Source of the DNA: Chloroflexota bacterium
Lineage (GTDB): Bacteria; Chloroflexota; Anaerolineae; Aggregatilineales; Aggregatilineaceae
DNA length: 52,571 nt
NCBI GenBank assembly: GCA_012729765.1
Contig: JAAYCM010000068.1
Coordinates: 1-52,571, forward strand
Direction of reading: 5' to 3'
The position numbers and the translations under genes are program-made. Below are positions 8,445-15,082 of the stretch, one piece after another (the stretch's first letter is position 1; every line of letters starts with the position of its first letter). Below the pieces are notes generated by a model. It saw nothing but the letters and a program-made list of their open reading frames with translations, did no database searches and was not told the origin of the DNA.

Positions 8445-9899
8445 ATGGTTTCAAAGCGTTTAGCGCCTGTCAGCGTGCTTGTCGTCCTTTTGCTCCTGAG
8501 CCTTGCGCCGCTGGCCGTGCTCGCTCAAGGCTCGCTCGACGAGGAATTTGTCTCATCGTCAGGCAGCCTGTCGTTTTCCTACCCTGACGGCTGGACCGTT
8601 ATGGAGGAAGGTGGGCAGGTGATGCTCACCAACGATGTCGCCGCCCTTGAAGCTAATGAACCGCCGCCGGGTGTCGTCGCCGTGATTATACTCGAACCGT
8701 CTGCGCTCGGTGGCATTATCGGCAGTGTGCAAGACATGACTCCCGAAGCGACCGTAGCAGTTCTGATCGAGTCGCTTGCTGCCGGCGAGATGGAAGCAGT
8801 GCCCGCCCCCAAGAGTCTGAGCTTTGGCGATCGTGCCGCCGCGAGCATCACGGTTACGCTCTCCCTGGGCGATGTCATGGGCCTGGTTGTCGATATGGGT
8901 GATGGCAATCTGCTGACAGTCGCTGCGATTGCGGCGGCGGGCGAGATGGCCCAGTTCGAATCGACCATCGAGGCCATCGCCGAGTCGGCTCAGTACGCGC
9001 CGGTATGGCACATGATTCTGTCGGGGCACGAGGACTGGGTCAACGGCGTGGTCTTCAGCCTGGATGGTACACTGCTGTACTCCGCCAGCGATGATGGGAC
9101 CGTGCGGGTGTGGGATGTCGCCACCGGCGAAGCAGCGCAGGTGATCGAAGCGCACAGCGGCTATATTTACGGTCTGGCCCTCAGCCCAGACGGGACTCGC
9201 CTGGCGTCGGGTGCGGACGATTACCTGGTCAAGCTGTGGGATGCGGCCACCGGCGAAGCGCTGGCAACGATCGAGCCAGAAACGGGCGGGATCCGCGTGC
9301 TGAACTTCAGCCCGGATGGGACGCTGCTCGCCATTGGCACCGATAGCAGTATGGTGCAGGTCTGGGACGTGGCAGACAACACGGCACGGTTCAGCCTCGA
9401 ACACCCCGACTGGGTGCGTGGGCTGGCCTTCAGCCCCGATGGCGCACTGCTGGCTACCGGCGATGACGACGGCACGGCCCGCGTGTGGGATATGGCTACC
9501 GGCGAATTACTGGCCGAACTGACAGGCCACAGCGACTACATCCGCGGGCTGGCCTTCAGCCCCGATGGGACAATGTTTGCGACGGCTAGCGATGATCAGA
9601 CAGTCCGCGTGTGGCAGGTCGGTGCAGATGGCACGTTCGCTGAGCTGGCCGTGCTCTCCGGCCATACCGACTGGGTCAACGCGGTGGCGTTCAGCCCGGA
9701 CAGCACGCTGATCGCTTCCGGCAGCGACGATGCCTCGGTGCGCGTCTGGCGGTATAATGGCGATGGCTCATTCTCCGAGATCGCAGTCCTGAGCGGCCAT
9801 TCCGATTATGTGAACGCCGTAGCCTTCAGCCCGGATGGCACGCTGATCGCTTCCGGCTCGGAAGATGACTCCGTGATCCTGTGGAATACACCCGAATAG
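8445..9899 (+). CDS. Secreted WD40 beta-propeller protein with an N-terminal extra domain
   Basis: A 484-residue protein. GGAGG precedes the ATG. Residues 1-27 are a signal peptide ending in AVLAQ. Residues 30-185 form a small alpha/beta domain (SFSYPDGWTVMEEG...) of the type seen in PsbP/Mog1-like exported proteins. From about 188 to the end there are seven WD40 repeats, each with a GH-to-WD core such as FSPDGTLLASGSDD and VWD, enough for one complete propeller. It probably acts outside the membrane as a protein-binding scaffold. No catalytic domain is seen. It is monocistronic, with a strong terminator 37 nt after the stop. Confidence 0.93.
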   Translation: MVSKRLAPVSVLVVLLLLSLAPLAVLAQGSLDEEFVSSSGSLSFSYPDGWTVMEEGGQVMLTNDVAALEANEPPPGVVAVIILEPSALGGIIGSVQDMTPEATVAVLIESLAAGEMEAVPAPKSLSFGDRAAASITVTLSLGDVMGLVVDMGDGNLLTVAAIAAAGEMAQFESTIEAIAESAQYAPVWHMILSGHEDWVNGVVFSLDGTLLYSASDDGTVRVWDVATGEAAQVIEAHSGYIYGLALSPDGTRLASGADDYLVKLWDAATGEALATIEPETGGIRVLNFSPDGTLLAIGTDSSMVQVWDVADNTARFSLEHPDWVRGLAFSPDGALLATGDDDGTARVWDMATGELLAELTGHSDYIRGLAFSPDGTMFATASDDQTVRVWQVGADGTFAELAVLSGHTDWVNAVAFSPDSTLIASGSDDASVRVWRYNGDGSFSEIAVLSGHSDYVNAVAFSPDGTLIASGSEDDSVILWNTPE

Positions 9900-9936
9900 A
9901 CACGCCCGCCTAAGTGCGGTTGAACCGTAAATGACT

Positions 9937-9965
9937 GGCAGGGAGTTTTCACTCCCTGCCTTTTT
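9937..9965 (+). terminator. Rho-independent terminator of the WD40 gene
   Basis: GGCAGGGAG (9937-9945) and CTCCCTGCC (9952-9960) form a perfect 9-bp stem with a TTTTCA loop, followed by TTTTT. Confidence 0.93.
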
Positions 9966-10091
9966 GTTGCCTTCGAGCGCCCATGCCGCCGCGCTTGCCC
10001 CCCCCTATAAATTAGGGGTATCTAATCTCTGGATTAGGATATATTGTGCATCTGTTTTAAGCGCACTCTTGTTTTTGAGGGGAGAAGGCCG

Positions 10092-10817
10092 ATGGGGACT
10101 CATCCGATCCAGACACCCGGTGCTTCGGTCGAGATCAGGCGCGGGGTGCGGCTCTGGCTGCGCAAACAGATTGCCTTTCTGATCATCCTGGCCGCCGTGT
10201 TATTTCTCTCGGCGGGCACGCTGCGCTGGCGTGAGGGCTGGGTCTGCCTGGGCCTGTCAGCCGCGGTAATCGCCCTCACGGCTGCTACCCTGATCCCGTC
10301 CAGCCCGGAGCTGCTGGCGGAGCGTTCGGAAAGGCAGGCGGGCACCAAGCCCTGGGACATGTGGCTGGTCATACTGGCGGTGCTGGTCTTCCCGCTGCTG
10401 ACCTGGATCACCGGCGGCCTGGACGAGCGCTTCGGATGGTCCGGCCCGATCCCAACGGCCCTGTGGGTAGCGGCTGCGGTCTTGTTCCTGGCCGGAGGGC
10501 TGATCGTCCTGTGGGCGATGATGGCGAACCGCTTCTTTTCGGCCACCGTTCGCATCCAGTCCGAGCGGGGGCATTGCGTTGTCTCGGCGGGACCCTACCG
10601 CCTGGTGCGCCACCCCGGTTACACGGGTTCGATCGTGTACCAGCTTGCGGTGCCGCTGGTGCTTGGCTCGTGGTGGGCACTCATTCCCAGCGCGCTAGCG
10701 GCGGTCACCTTTGTTATCCGCACCGCCCGTGAGGATCGCACTCTGCACGACGAGCTTGAGGGTTATGCCGACTACGCCCGGCGGGTGCGCTACCGCCTGC
10801 TGCCCGGCATCTGGTGA
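10092..10817 (+). CDS. Isoprenylcysteine carboxyl methyltransferase-like membrane protein
   Basis: A 241-residue integral membrane protein. ATG 10092 is chosen because GGGGAGAAGG lies just upstream. Several hydrophobic helices (about 27-45, 54-72, 98-117, 136-156, 195-215) are followed by the family signature: GPYRLVRHPGYTG, then REDRTLHDELEGYADYARR near the C-terminus, the cofactor- and substrate-binding motifs of the ICMT/PEMT group. These enzymes methylate carboxyl groups or lipid headgroups with S-adenosylmethionine; the bacterial substrates are mostly unknown. It is monocistronic, with a 12-bp inverted repeat behind it. Confidence 0.85.
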   Translation: MGTHPIQTPGASVEIRRGVRLWLRKQIAFLIILAAVLFLSAGTLRWREGWVCLGLSAAVIALTAATLIPSSPELLAERSERQAGTKPWDMWLVILAVLVFPLLTWITGGLDERFGWSGPIPTALWVAAAVLFLAGGLIVLWAMMANRFFSATVRIQSERGHCVVSAGPYRLVRHPGYTGSIVYQLAVPLVLGSWWALIPSALAAVTFVIRTAREDRTLHDELEGYADYARRVRYRLLPGIW

Positions 10818-10830
10818 TTTTTGAGCGAAA

Positions 10831-10872
10831 TCACGTCGGGGCGTATCACAGCTTGAATATGCCCCGACGTGA
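10831..10872 (+). terminator. Perfect 12-bp inverted repeat after the ICMT-like gene
   Basis: TCACGTCGGGGC (10831-10842) is perfectly complementary to 10861-10872 with an 18-nt loop. It lies 13 nt after the stop codon. There is no T tract, so it may be a transcript-stabilising or Rho-assisted structure rather than a classic terminator. Confidence 0.5.
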
Positions 10873-10890
10873 ACGGATACACCTCGACTG

Positions 10891-11071
10891 CTAGTGCGTG
10901 TTATGTACTTCGGAACGCCGAACGAGGCGAACGACCCTGCCCCCCATCCTAAATCCTTCCCCCAAAATGAGGGAAGGACTTGAAAAACGCCACCCTGCTC
11001 CCCTGCCCTCCGTAAAACGTGGGGGAAGGGGCCGGGGGATGGGGGGGGTGAAAGTGCATAACAGCCTCTAG
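10891..11071 (+). repeat. Palindromic dispersed repeat, copy 1
   Basis: A GC-rich core (about 10939-11048) opens with CCCCCCATCCTAAATCCTTC and closes with GGGGGAAGGGGCCGGGGGAT plus a G run, so that the ends are inverted complements. An internal hairpin joins CCTTCCC to GGGAAGG. Outer arms 10891-10910 and 11052-11071 are complementary at 16 of 20 positions. The right arm reaches the stop codon of the cupin gene. A second copy of the core lies at 12312-12420. Confidence 0.85.
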
Positions 11072-11448
11072 TGCTCGTGATGCGCGGCGTCCGCCTCGGC
11101 CTTGGTGCGGTGAATCGTGCCGTCGGGATGCTCCGGCGGCGTGTAGACCGTGTACAACTGGAGCAGCTCGCTCTCAGAGACGTTGGTCACATTGTGCTCT
11201 GCGCCCGCCGGGATCACGATCGCGGTTCCATCCTCAAGCGCGAGCTCCTGACCGTCGATCACTGCCAGCCCTTCGCCCGCTTCCACCCGGATGAACTGGT
11301 CGATATCCGGGTGTGTCTCCAGCCCGATATCTTCACCGGGGCGGAGCGCCATCAGAACAAGCTGGCTTTTGGGGCCGGTGAACAGCACCTTGCGAAAGTA
11401 CTCGTTGTCGAGCGTTGCTTCCTCGATGTTGATCGAATAACCGGACAT
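11068..11448 (-). CDS. Small cupin-domain protein
   Basis: A 126-residue single-domain cupin. ATG 11448 is chosen because AAGGAG precedes it. Motif 1 is PGEDIGLETHPDIDQFIRVEAGEG and motif 2 IVIPAGAEHNVTN, with a His/Asp/Gln set instead of the usual HxH...E metal ligands. The C-terminus is His-rich (HRTKAEADAAHHEH). Proteins of this type are common and mostly uncharacterised; sugar-isomerase-like, binding or redox functions have been proposed for relatives. The gene shares a strand with the membrane protein at 11491 (42-nt gap) and its stop lies inside the arm of the dispersed repeat. Confidence 0.88.
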   Translation of the reverse strand: MSGYSINIEEATLDNEYFRKVLFTGPKSQLVLMALRPGEDIGLETHPDIDQFIRVEAGEGLAVIDGQELALEDGTAIVIPAGAEHNVTNVSESELLQLYTVYTPPEHPDGTIHRTKAEADAAHHEH

Positions 11449-11490
11449 GGTTTGTCTCCTTAGCTCACTCAACCGCCGGGTAGAGGTGGC

Positions 11491-12123
11491 CTATTCGTGT
11501 GCCCGCCGATCAGCGCGACGGGAATCTGTCTCGCGCCGGCGGGACAGCACACGGGCAAATAGATCGTTAAAGAAGGCCGGCACCCGTACCTGGAAAAAGC
11601 GCTTGCCCGCGAACGCCAGCATCAGCCCGACCCAGATGGCTGTCCAGACGATCAGGTTCAGGTCGTGGAAGATCGCCGCCAGCCCGATCCCGGCGTAAAT
11701 TGGGGCCTGGAACAGTACGGCTGGCGTGTTTGCCAGCCCTGTCTGGCTGCCGAAGATCACGATCCAGAACGCGGCATACAGCGCGCCGAGATAGGGCGAG
11801 AGATAGCCGGCGGCCACCAGGTAGAACAGCAGCGCCGCGCTGAAACCGATGTCGAATGTCAGGTCGTGCCCGCCGATCCACGTCTGGTGTGGATACTGGC
11901 TCAGGCGCGCCAGATAGCCATCCAGCGTATCGAGCGTGGCCGCTACCAGCAGCAGGACAAACGCGAGTTGGATGCCGTCCTTACCGCGATCAAGGCCCAG
12001 CCACACCAGGACCAGAGCGAGCGGTCCACGCGCCGCCGTGCACAGATCGGCGGCCCGTTTCTGCCAGGGTATTGCAGCGTGAATCACAGCGTGCTCGGTT
12101 TCAGTGTTGGTAGCTGTCCGCAT
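11491..12123 (-). CDS. CDP-alcohol phosphatidyltransferase-like membrane protein
   Basis: A 210-residue protein, with AGGAG before the ATG. It has about five hydrophobic helices. The stretch DTLDGYLAR followed by GGHDLTFD matches the D-x2-DG-x2-AR and D-x3-D parts of the CDP-alcohol phosphotransferase signature, although the spacing between the glycine and the third aspartate is one residue short. True family members join a CDP-activated headgroup or diacylglycerol to an alcohol in phospholipid synthesis. The deviation means that activity is uncertain. The C-terminus is basic. It probably forms an operon with the downstream cupin. Confidence 0.68.
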   Translation of the reverse strand: MRTATNTETEHAVIHAAIPWQKRAADLCTAARGPLALVLVWLGLDRGKDGIQLAFVLLLVAATLDTLDGYLARLSQYPHQTWIGGHDLTFDIGFSAALLFYLVAAGYLSPYLGALYAAFWIVIFGSQTGLANTPAVLFQAPIYAGIGLAAIFHDLNLIVWTAIWVGLMLAFAGKRFFQVRVPAFFNDLFARVLSRRRETDSRRADRRAHE

Positions 12124-12279
12124 CTCAGCGCTCCTGTCGCTACTGGTTCCACTCGTTAATGGAGTCCCGTTCCAGGGAACCCGCCAGCATCAATGAAAGA
12201 ATGGCCGGTGCCTGATCAAGCATAATAATTATCCCCTATCCTGTACCATAATTCCACATATCCTGGCTGGTTGTTGGCG

Positions 12280-12458
12280 GTAGTGGTGAGGTTTTGACTG
12301 AAGCCTGCTCGGCCCCCATCCTAAATCCTTCCCCCACAAGGTGGGAAGGACTTGAAAAACGCTCCCATTCTCCCCTTCCCTCCGCGCCAGCGTGGGGGAA
12401 GGGGCCGGGGGATGGGGGGCAGTTGAACAGCTGCTATCAGTCAATTGTTCGCCACTAC
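12280..12458 (+). repeat. Palindromic dispersed repeat, copy 2
   Basis: The core at 12312-12420 is closely similar to that of copy 1 and in the same orientation, with the same CCCCCATCC/GGATGGGGG ends and internal hairpin. It is enclosed by its own arms 12280-12301 and 12437-12458, complementary at 17 of 22 positions but unlike the arms of copy 1. The rest of the 471-nt gap 12124-12594 holds no convincing gene. Confidence 0.85.
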
Positions 12459-12594
12459 CTTGTTGGCATATGGCGCATAGATTCTATACGCTCAAGTTGA
12501 GGTTTGAGTGCGGCAACAGGTTTTCGCGGTGCGCTGCCCCTCCACGGCGCGTCGGGGTGGCACACCGAAACTGGTGGCAGGTGTGAGTGTGTGA

Positions 12595-13347
12595 CTAGCT
12601 GCCCGGCACCTTGAGGAGCAGGCCCACGACATAGCCGGCCAGCGCGCTCACCGTCCCAATGACCGCCATTTCCAGCCCGCTCTTGCCGGGACTGCCGACC
12701 ATCACGCGGGCCTTATAGGCACCGACCAGGAACAGCGTCAGCGCCGACAGTGCGATTGAAGCCGCAATACTCGTCTTGACGGACAGGAAGATGAATGGAA
12801 TGAGTGGGACGAGCGAGCCGATCACGGCGGAGATGCCCACGACCAGCGCCGCGCGAAACGCGTGCTGGCGGTTGATCGGTGAAAGGCCGTGCTCCTCGGC
12901 CATCATGACCTGGACCCAGGTGTCTTCGTCGGCGGTGATGGTGTTGACAATGTGTTCGAGCAGCTCGTCATTGAAGCCCTTCTGCTGGTAGATTTCGTAG
13001 ATTTCCTGGCGCTCCAGCTCTGGCACCCGCGCGATATGCCGGTATTCACGCGCGCGCTCGCTTTCATAAAAGGCTGATTCGGCCAGGCGCGAGGTATAGG
13101 CGACCGCGCCCATCGAGATCGACTCGGCCACCGTCGCCGCCAGCCCTGCCACCATGACGATCTGGGTGTCGCTGGTTGCGGCGGCCACACCGAGGATCAC
13201 GCCCAACACGTTGACCAGCCCATCCTGCCCGCCCAGAATGATGTCTGAAAGACCCGATGCCCGGCGGTGTGGATCGTGCCGGGTGTGGTAATCGACTGCT
13301 GTACGCTCTATAGCGGGTGTCAGCCCTGACGTAACGATCTTGTTCAT
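12595..13347 (-). CDS. VIT1/CCC1-family iron/manganese transporter
   Basis: A 250-residue membrane protein. ATG 13347 is preferred over the upstream start, which would add an unusual Cys/Tyr-rich stretch. Two N-terminal helices contain the family signature (SGLSDIILGGQDGLVNVLGVILGVA and ESISMGAVAYTS). A cytosolic helical region rich in Glu/His (about 95-155), the metal-binding part in the family, is followed by three C-terminal helices. VIT1/CCC1 proteins move Fe2+ or Mn2+ out of the cytosol. The gene is monocistronic. A Crp-like dyad lies about 46 bp upstream of the start. Confidence 0.92.
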   Translation of the reverse strand: MNKIVTSGLTPAIERTAVDYHTRHDPHRRASGLSDIILGGQDGLVNVLGVILGVAAATSDTQIVMVAGLAATVAESISMGAVAYTSRLAESAFYESERAREYRHIARVPELERQEIYEIYQQKGFNDELLEHIVNTITADEDTWVQVMMAEEHGLSPINRQHAFRAALVVGISAVIGSLVPLIPFIFLSVKTSIAASIALSALTLFLVGAYKARVMVGSPGKSGLEMAVIGTVSALAGYVVGLLLKVPGS

Positions 13348-13392
13348 GATCGATTTGCCCCCATTGATCTGGCGCTTTGAGCACGTGCTGTA

Positions 13393-13408
13393 TGTATAGT
13401 ATTTCACA
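13393..13408 (-). promoter_or_regulatory. Candidate Crp-type site upstream of the VIT1/CCC1 gene
   Basis: On the minus strand TGTGAAATACTATACA fits TGTGA-N6-TCACA at five plus three positions. It is preceded by CAGT, giving the nonamer CAGTTGTGA that also occurs at the SDR promoter. TATACA or TACTAT inside it may be the -10 element. Confidence 0.35.
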
Positions 13409-13491
13409 ACTGAAACACTATGCCAAGCGATTCACCCAAAACGCCGGTTTCGGCTGCCTGCCAGCCATATCACGCGTGGGGCGGGAATCAA

Positions 13492-13518
13492 AAAACGAGC
13501 GGTGTGAACGCTCGTTTT
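13492..13518 (-). terminator. Terminator of the SDR gene
   Basis: AAAACGAGCG (13492-13501) and CGCTCGTTTT (13509-13518) form a 10-bp stem with a 7-nt loop. Read leftward from the SDR gene it ends in TTTTTT, a good intrinsic terminator 31 nt past the stop. Confidence 0.88.
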
Positions 13519-13548
13519 CTGATCATTCGGCTGCTGGTGGGCAGTTAC

Positions 13549-14301
13549 TTAGCCGGCTGTCCAGCCGCCGTCCGCTACCAATATTTCGCCGTTGACGAAT
13601 GAGGAGTCGTCCGAGGCGAGAAAGAGCGCCACGCGCGCCAGCTCGTCGGGTTGGGCCATGCGCACCGTTGCGGGAAGAGTCGTTTGCAGCCGCTCGTAGC
13701 CCAGCGGATCGGGCTGGCGAACAGCGATATTTGTCGCAACCCCGCCGGGGCAGATCGCGTTGCAGCGAATCCCCTTCAGCGCGTAGTGATAGGCGATGCT
13801 GCGCGTCAGACCCAACAACGCGTGCTTGGACGTCGTATAGCTCGTGCCCGCGCGCCCGCCAAACAGCCCGCCGACCGAGGACACGTTCACGATCACGCCC
13901 TGGCCTTTGGGCAGCATGATCTCCAGCGCTTTACGGCAGGTATACATCGGGCCATCCAGATTGACGCCCAGGACCTGCCGCCACAGTGCGTCGTCTGTGT
14001 TGGCGAGGGTCGTGAAGTCATCCATGATCCCGGCGTTGTTGATCAGAATATCCAGCGTGCCGTAGGTCCGCACGGCAGTCTCGACCATGTTTTCGGCGTC
14101 GGCGCGCTCGGCGATATTGCCGGCGACAGTGGTCAGCGCACCGCCTGCCGCTTCCATTTCCTGCGCCAGCGATTGCAGCGCCTCGGCGTTGATGTCTGTC
14201 GCAACGACCTTCGCGCCTTCCTGCATAAACAGCTTGCAGATTTCGCGTCCAATTCCCGAACCTGCGCCCGTTACCAGGGCGACTTTGTCGACCAGTTTCA
14301 T
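13549..14301 (-). CDS. Short-chain dehydrogenase/reductase (FabG-like)
   Basis: A 250-residue classical SDR: cofactor motif TGAGSGIG (11-18), D36 after the second strand favouring NAD(H), NNAG (88-91), and catalytic S142, Y155 and K159 in YTTSK. The C-terminal GEILVADGGW motif is typical. The substrate cannot be told: relatives reduce 3-oxoacyl-ACP or oxidise secondary alcohols and sugars. It is monocistronic, with a clear terminator and a palindrome in the promoter region. The GGAC before the ATG is a weak ribosome site. Confidence 0.93.
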   Translation of the reverse strand: MKLVDKVALVTGAGSGIGREICKLFMQEGAKVVATDINAEALQSLAQEMEAAGGALTTVAGNIAERADAENMVETAVRTYGTLDILINNAGIMDDFTTLANTDDALWRQVLGVNLDGPMYTCRKALEIMLPKGQGVIVNVSSVGGLFGGRAGTSYTTSKHALLGLTRSIAYHYALKGIRCNAICPGGVATNIAVRQPDPLGYERLQTTLPATVRMAQPDELARVALFLASDDSSFVNGEILVADGGWTAG

Positions 14302-14362
14302 GATGTTGTCCTTTCGCGCTAGCGGTCAAACAGCCTTGAGAGTAGGCTGTTGATCTCATAAT

Positions 14363-14378
14363 AGTGATAGATATCACA
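14363..14378 (-). promoter_or_regulatory. Crp-like palindrome in the SDR promoter
   Basis: On the minus strand TGTGATATCTATCACT matches TGTGA-N6-TCACA at nine of ten positions; the inner 14 bp, GTGATA-GA-TATCAC on the plus strand, are perfectly symmetrical. TATTAT, a possible -10, adjoins it at 14363-14358, so binding there would more likely repress. A second inverted repeat (AACAGCC 14329-14335 / GGCTGTT 14345-14351) lies nearer the start codon. Confidence 0.5.
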
Positions 14379-14577
14379 ACTGGCTGCGAATGCAAAATAT
14401 GCTTGCAACGAACTAAACTTTTAATTTCGGCTTTATAATATTTTGATGCCGCCTTTCTATACTTGAGGTAAGCTGGTGGCTCGCACGACAGCAGGCGCAA
14501 GCTAAGCCATACCAGAAGCGCTCTAGCGGGGCCTGGGTATCGATCGGCAATTTATTTAACCAGGGAAAAGGGGAAGT

Positions 14578-14985
14578 ATGTCCAACATCATTTTGTTTGA
14601 TCACGAACGCATCACCGTTGAATACATGACGGATAAGAAGATCGTCCACCACACCATTCACGCCCCCGTCGGCGGGCAGATCCTGCGTGACGCATTGGAA
14701 TCCGGCACTGCCGCGCTCGCCAAATATGGCGCGAGCAAGTGGCTCTCCGATGACCGTAAAAATGGGCCGCTCGATGAAGCCGAGCGGGAGTGGGGCTTCG
14801 TGGACTGGAACCGCCGCACGATGGAAGCGGGCTGGAAGTACTGGGCGAATGTTGTGCCCCAGGCCGTTGTGGACGCCGGTACCTTAGGCCCGACGATTGA
14901 GGACCTCTTCACGCTGGGCCTGCGCGTAATGGTTTTTACCGATCTGGAAGAGGCCACGGCCTGGCTCGACAGCTTCCCGAACTAG
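14578..14985 (+). CDS. Small STAS/SpoIIAA-like protein, function unknown
   Basis: A 135-residue soluble protein; AGGGGAA precedes the ATG. The N-terminal half (NIILFDHERITVEYMTDKKIVHHTIHAP) and the final TDLEEATAWLDSF resemble the strand-helix pattern of STAS/SpoIIAA-like proteins, whose end often reads TDxEEAxxWL. The central VDWNRRTMEAGWKYWANVVPQ is Trp-rich. I recognise no catalytic motif. It is monocistronic and ends at a bidirectional terminator shared with the metal ATPase gene. The fold assignment is tentative. Confidence 0.72.
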   Translation: MSNIILFDHERITVEYMTDKKIVHHTIHAPVGGQILRDALESGTAALAKYGASKWLSDDRKNGPLDEAEREWGFVDWNRRTMEAGWKYWANVVPQAVVDAGTLGPTIEDLFTLGLRVMVFTDLEEATAWLDSFPN

Positions 14986-15020
14986 CTGGGCCAGTTTTTG
15001 ATCAGGCACACGGGCAATAT

Positions 15021-15047
15021 AAAAGGCTGGATGCGCTCCAGCCTTTT
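15021..15047. terminator. Bidirectional terminator between 14985 and 15083
   Basis: AAAAGGCTGGA (15021-15031) and TCCAGCCTTTT (15037-15047) make an 11-bp stem with a TGCGC loop, with T/A tracts on both sides. It serves the two convergent genes. Confidence 0.92.
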
Positions 15048-15082
15048 GCTTCTATTCATGCTCCGCGCCCGCCGGCCAACCG

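Noticed and set aside
8257..8454. 65-codon minus-strand frame upstream of the WD40 gene
   Set aside because: It covers AT-rich promoter sequence and lacks a ribosome site.
11491..12123. Firm assignment as phosphatidylglycerophosphate synthase
   Set aside because: The CDP-alcohol motif is imperfect and no substrate residues can be assigned.
10891..12458. Insertion sequence bounded by the two palindromic repeats
   Set aside because: No transposase or integrase is encoded between them; the enclosed genes are a cupin and a membrane protein.
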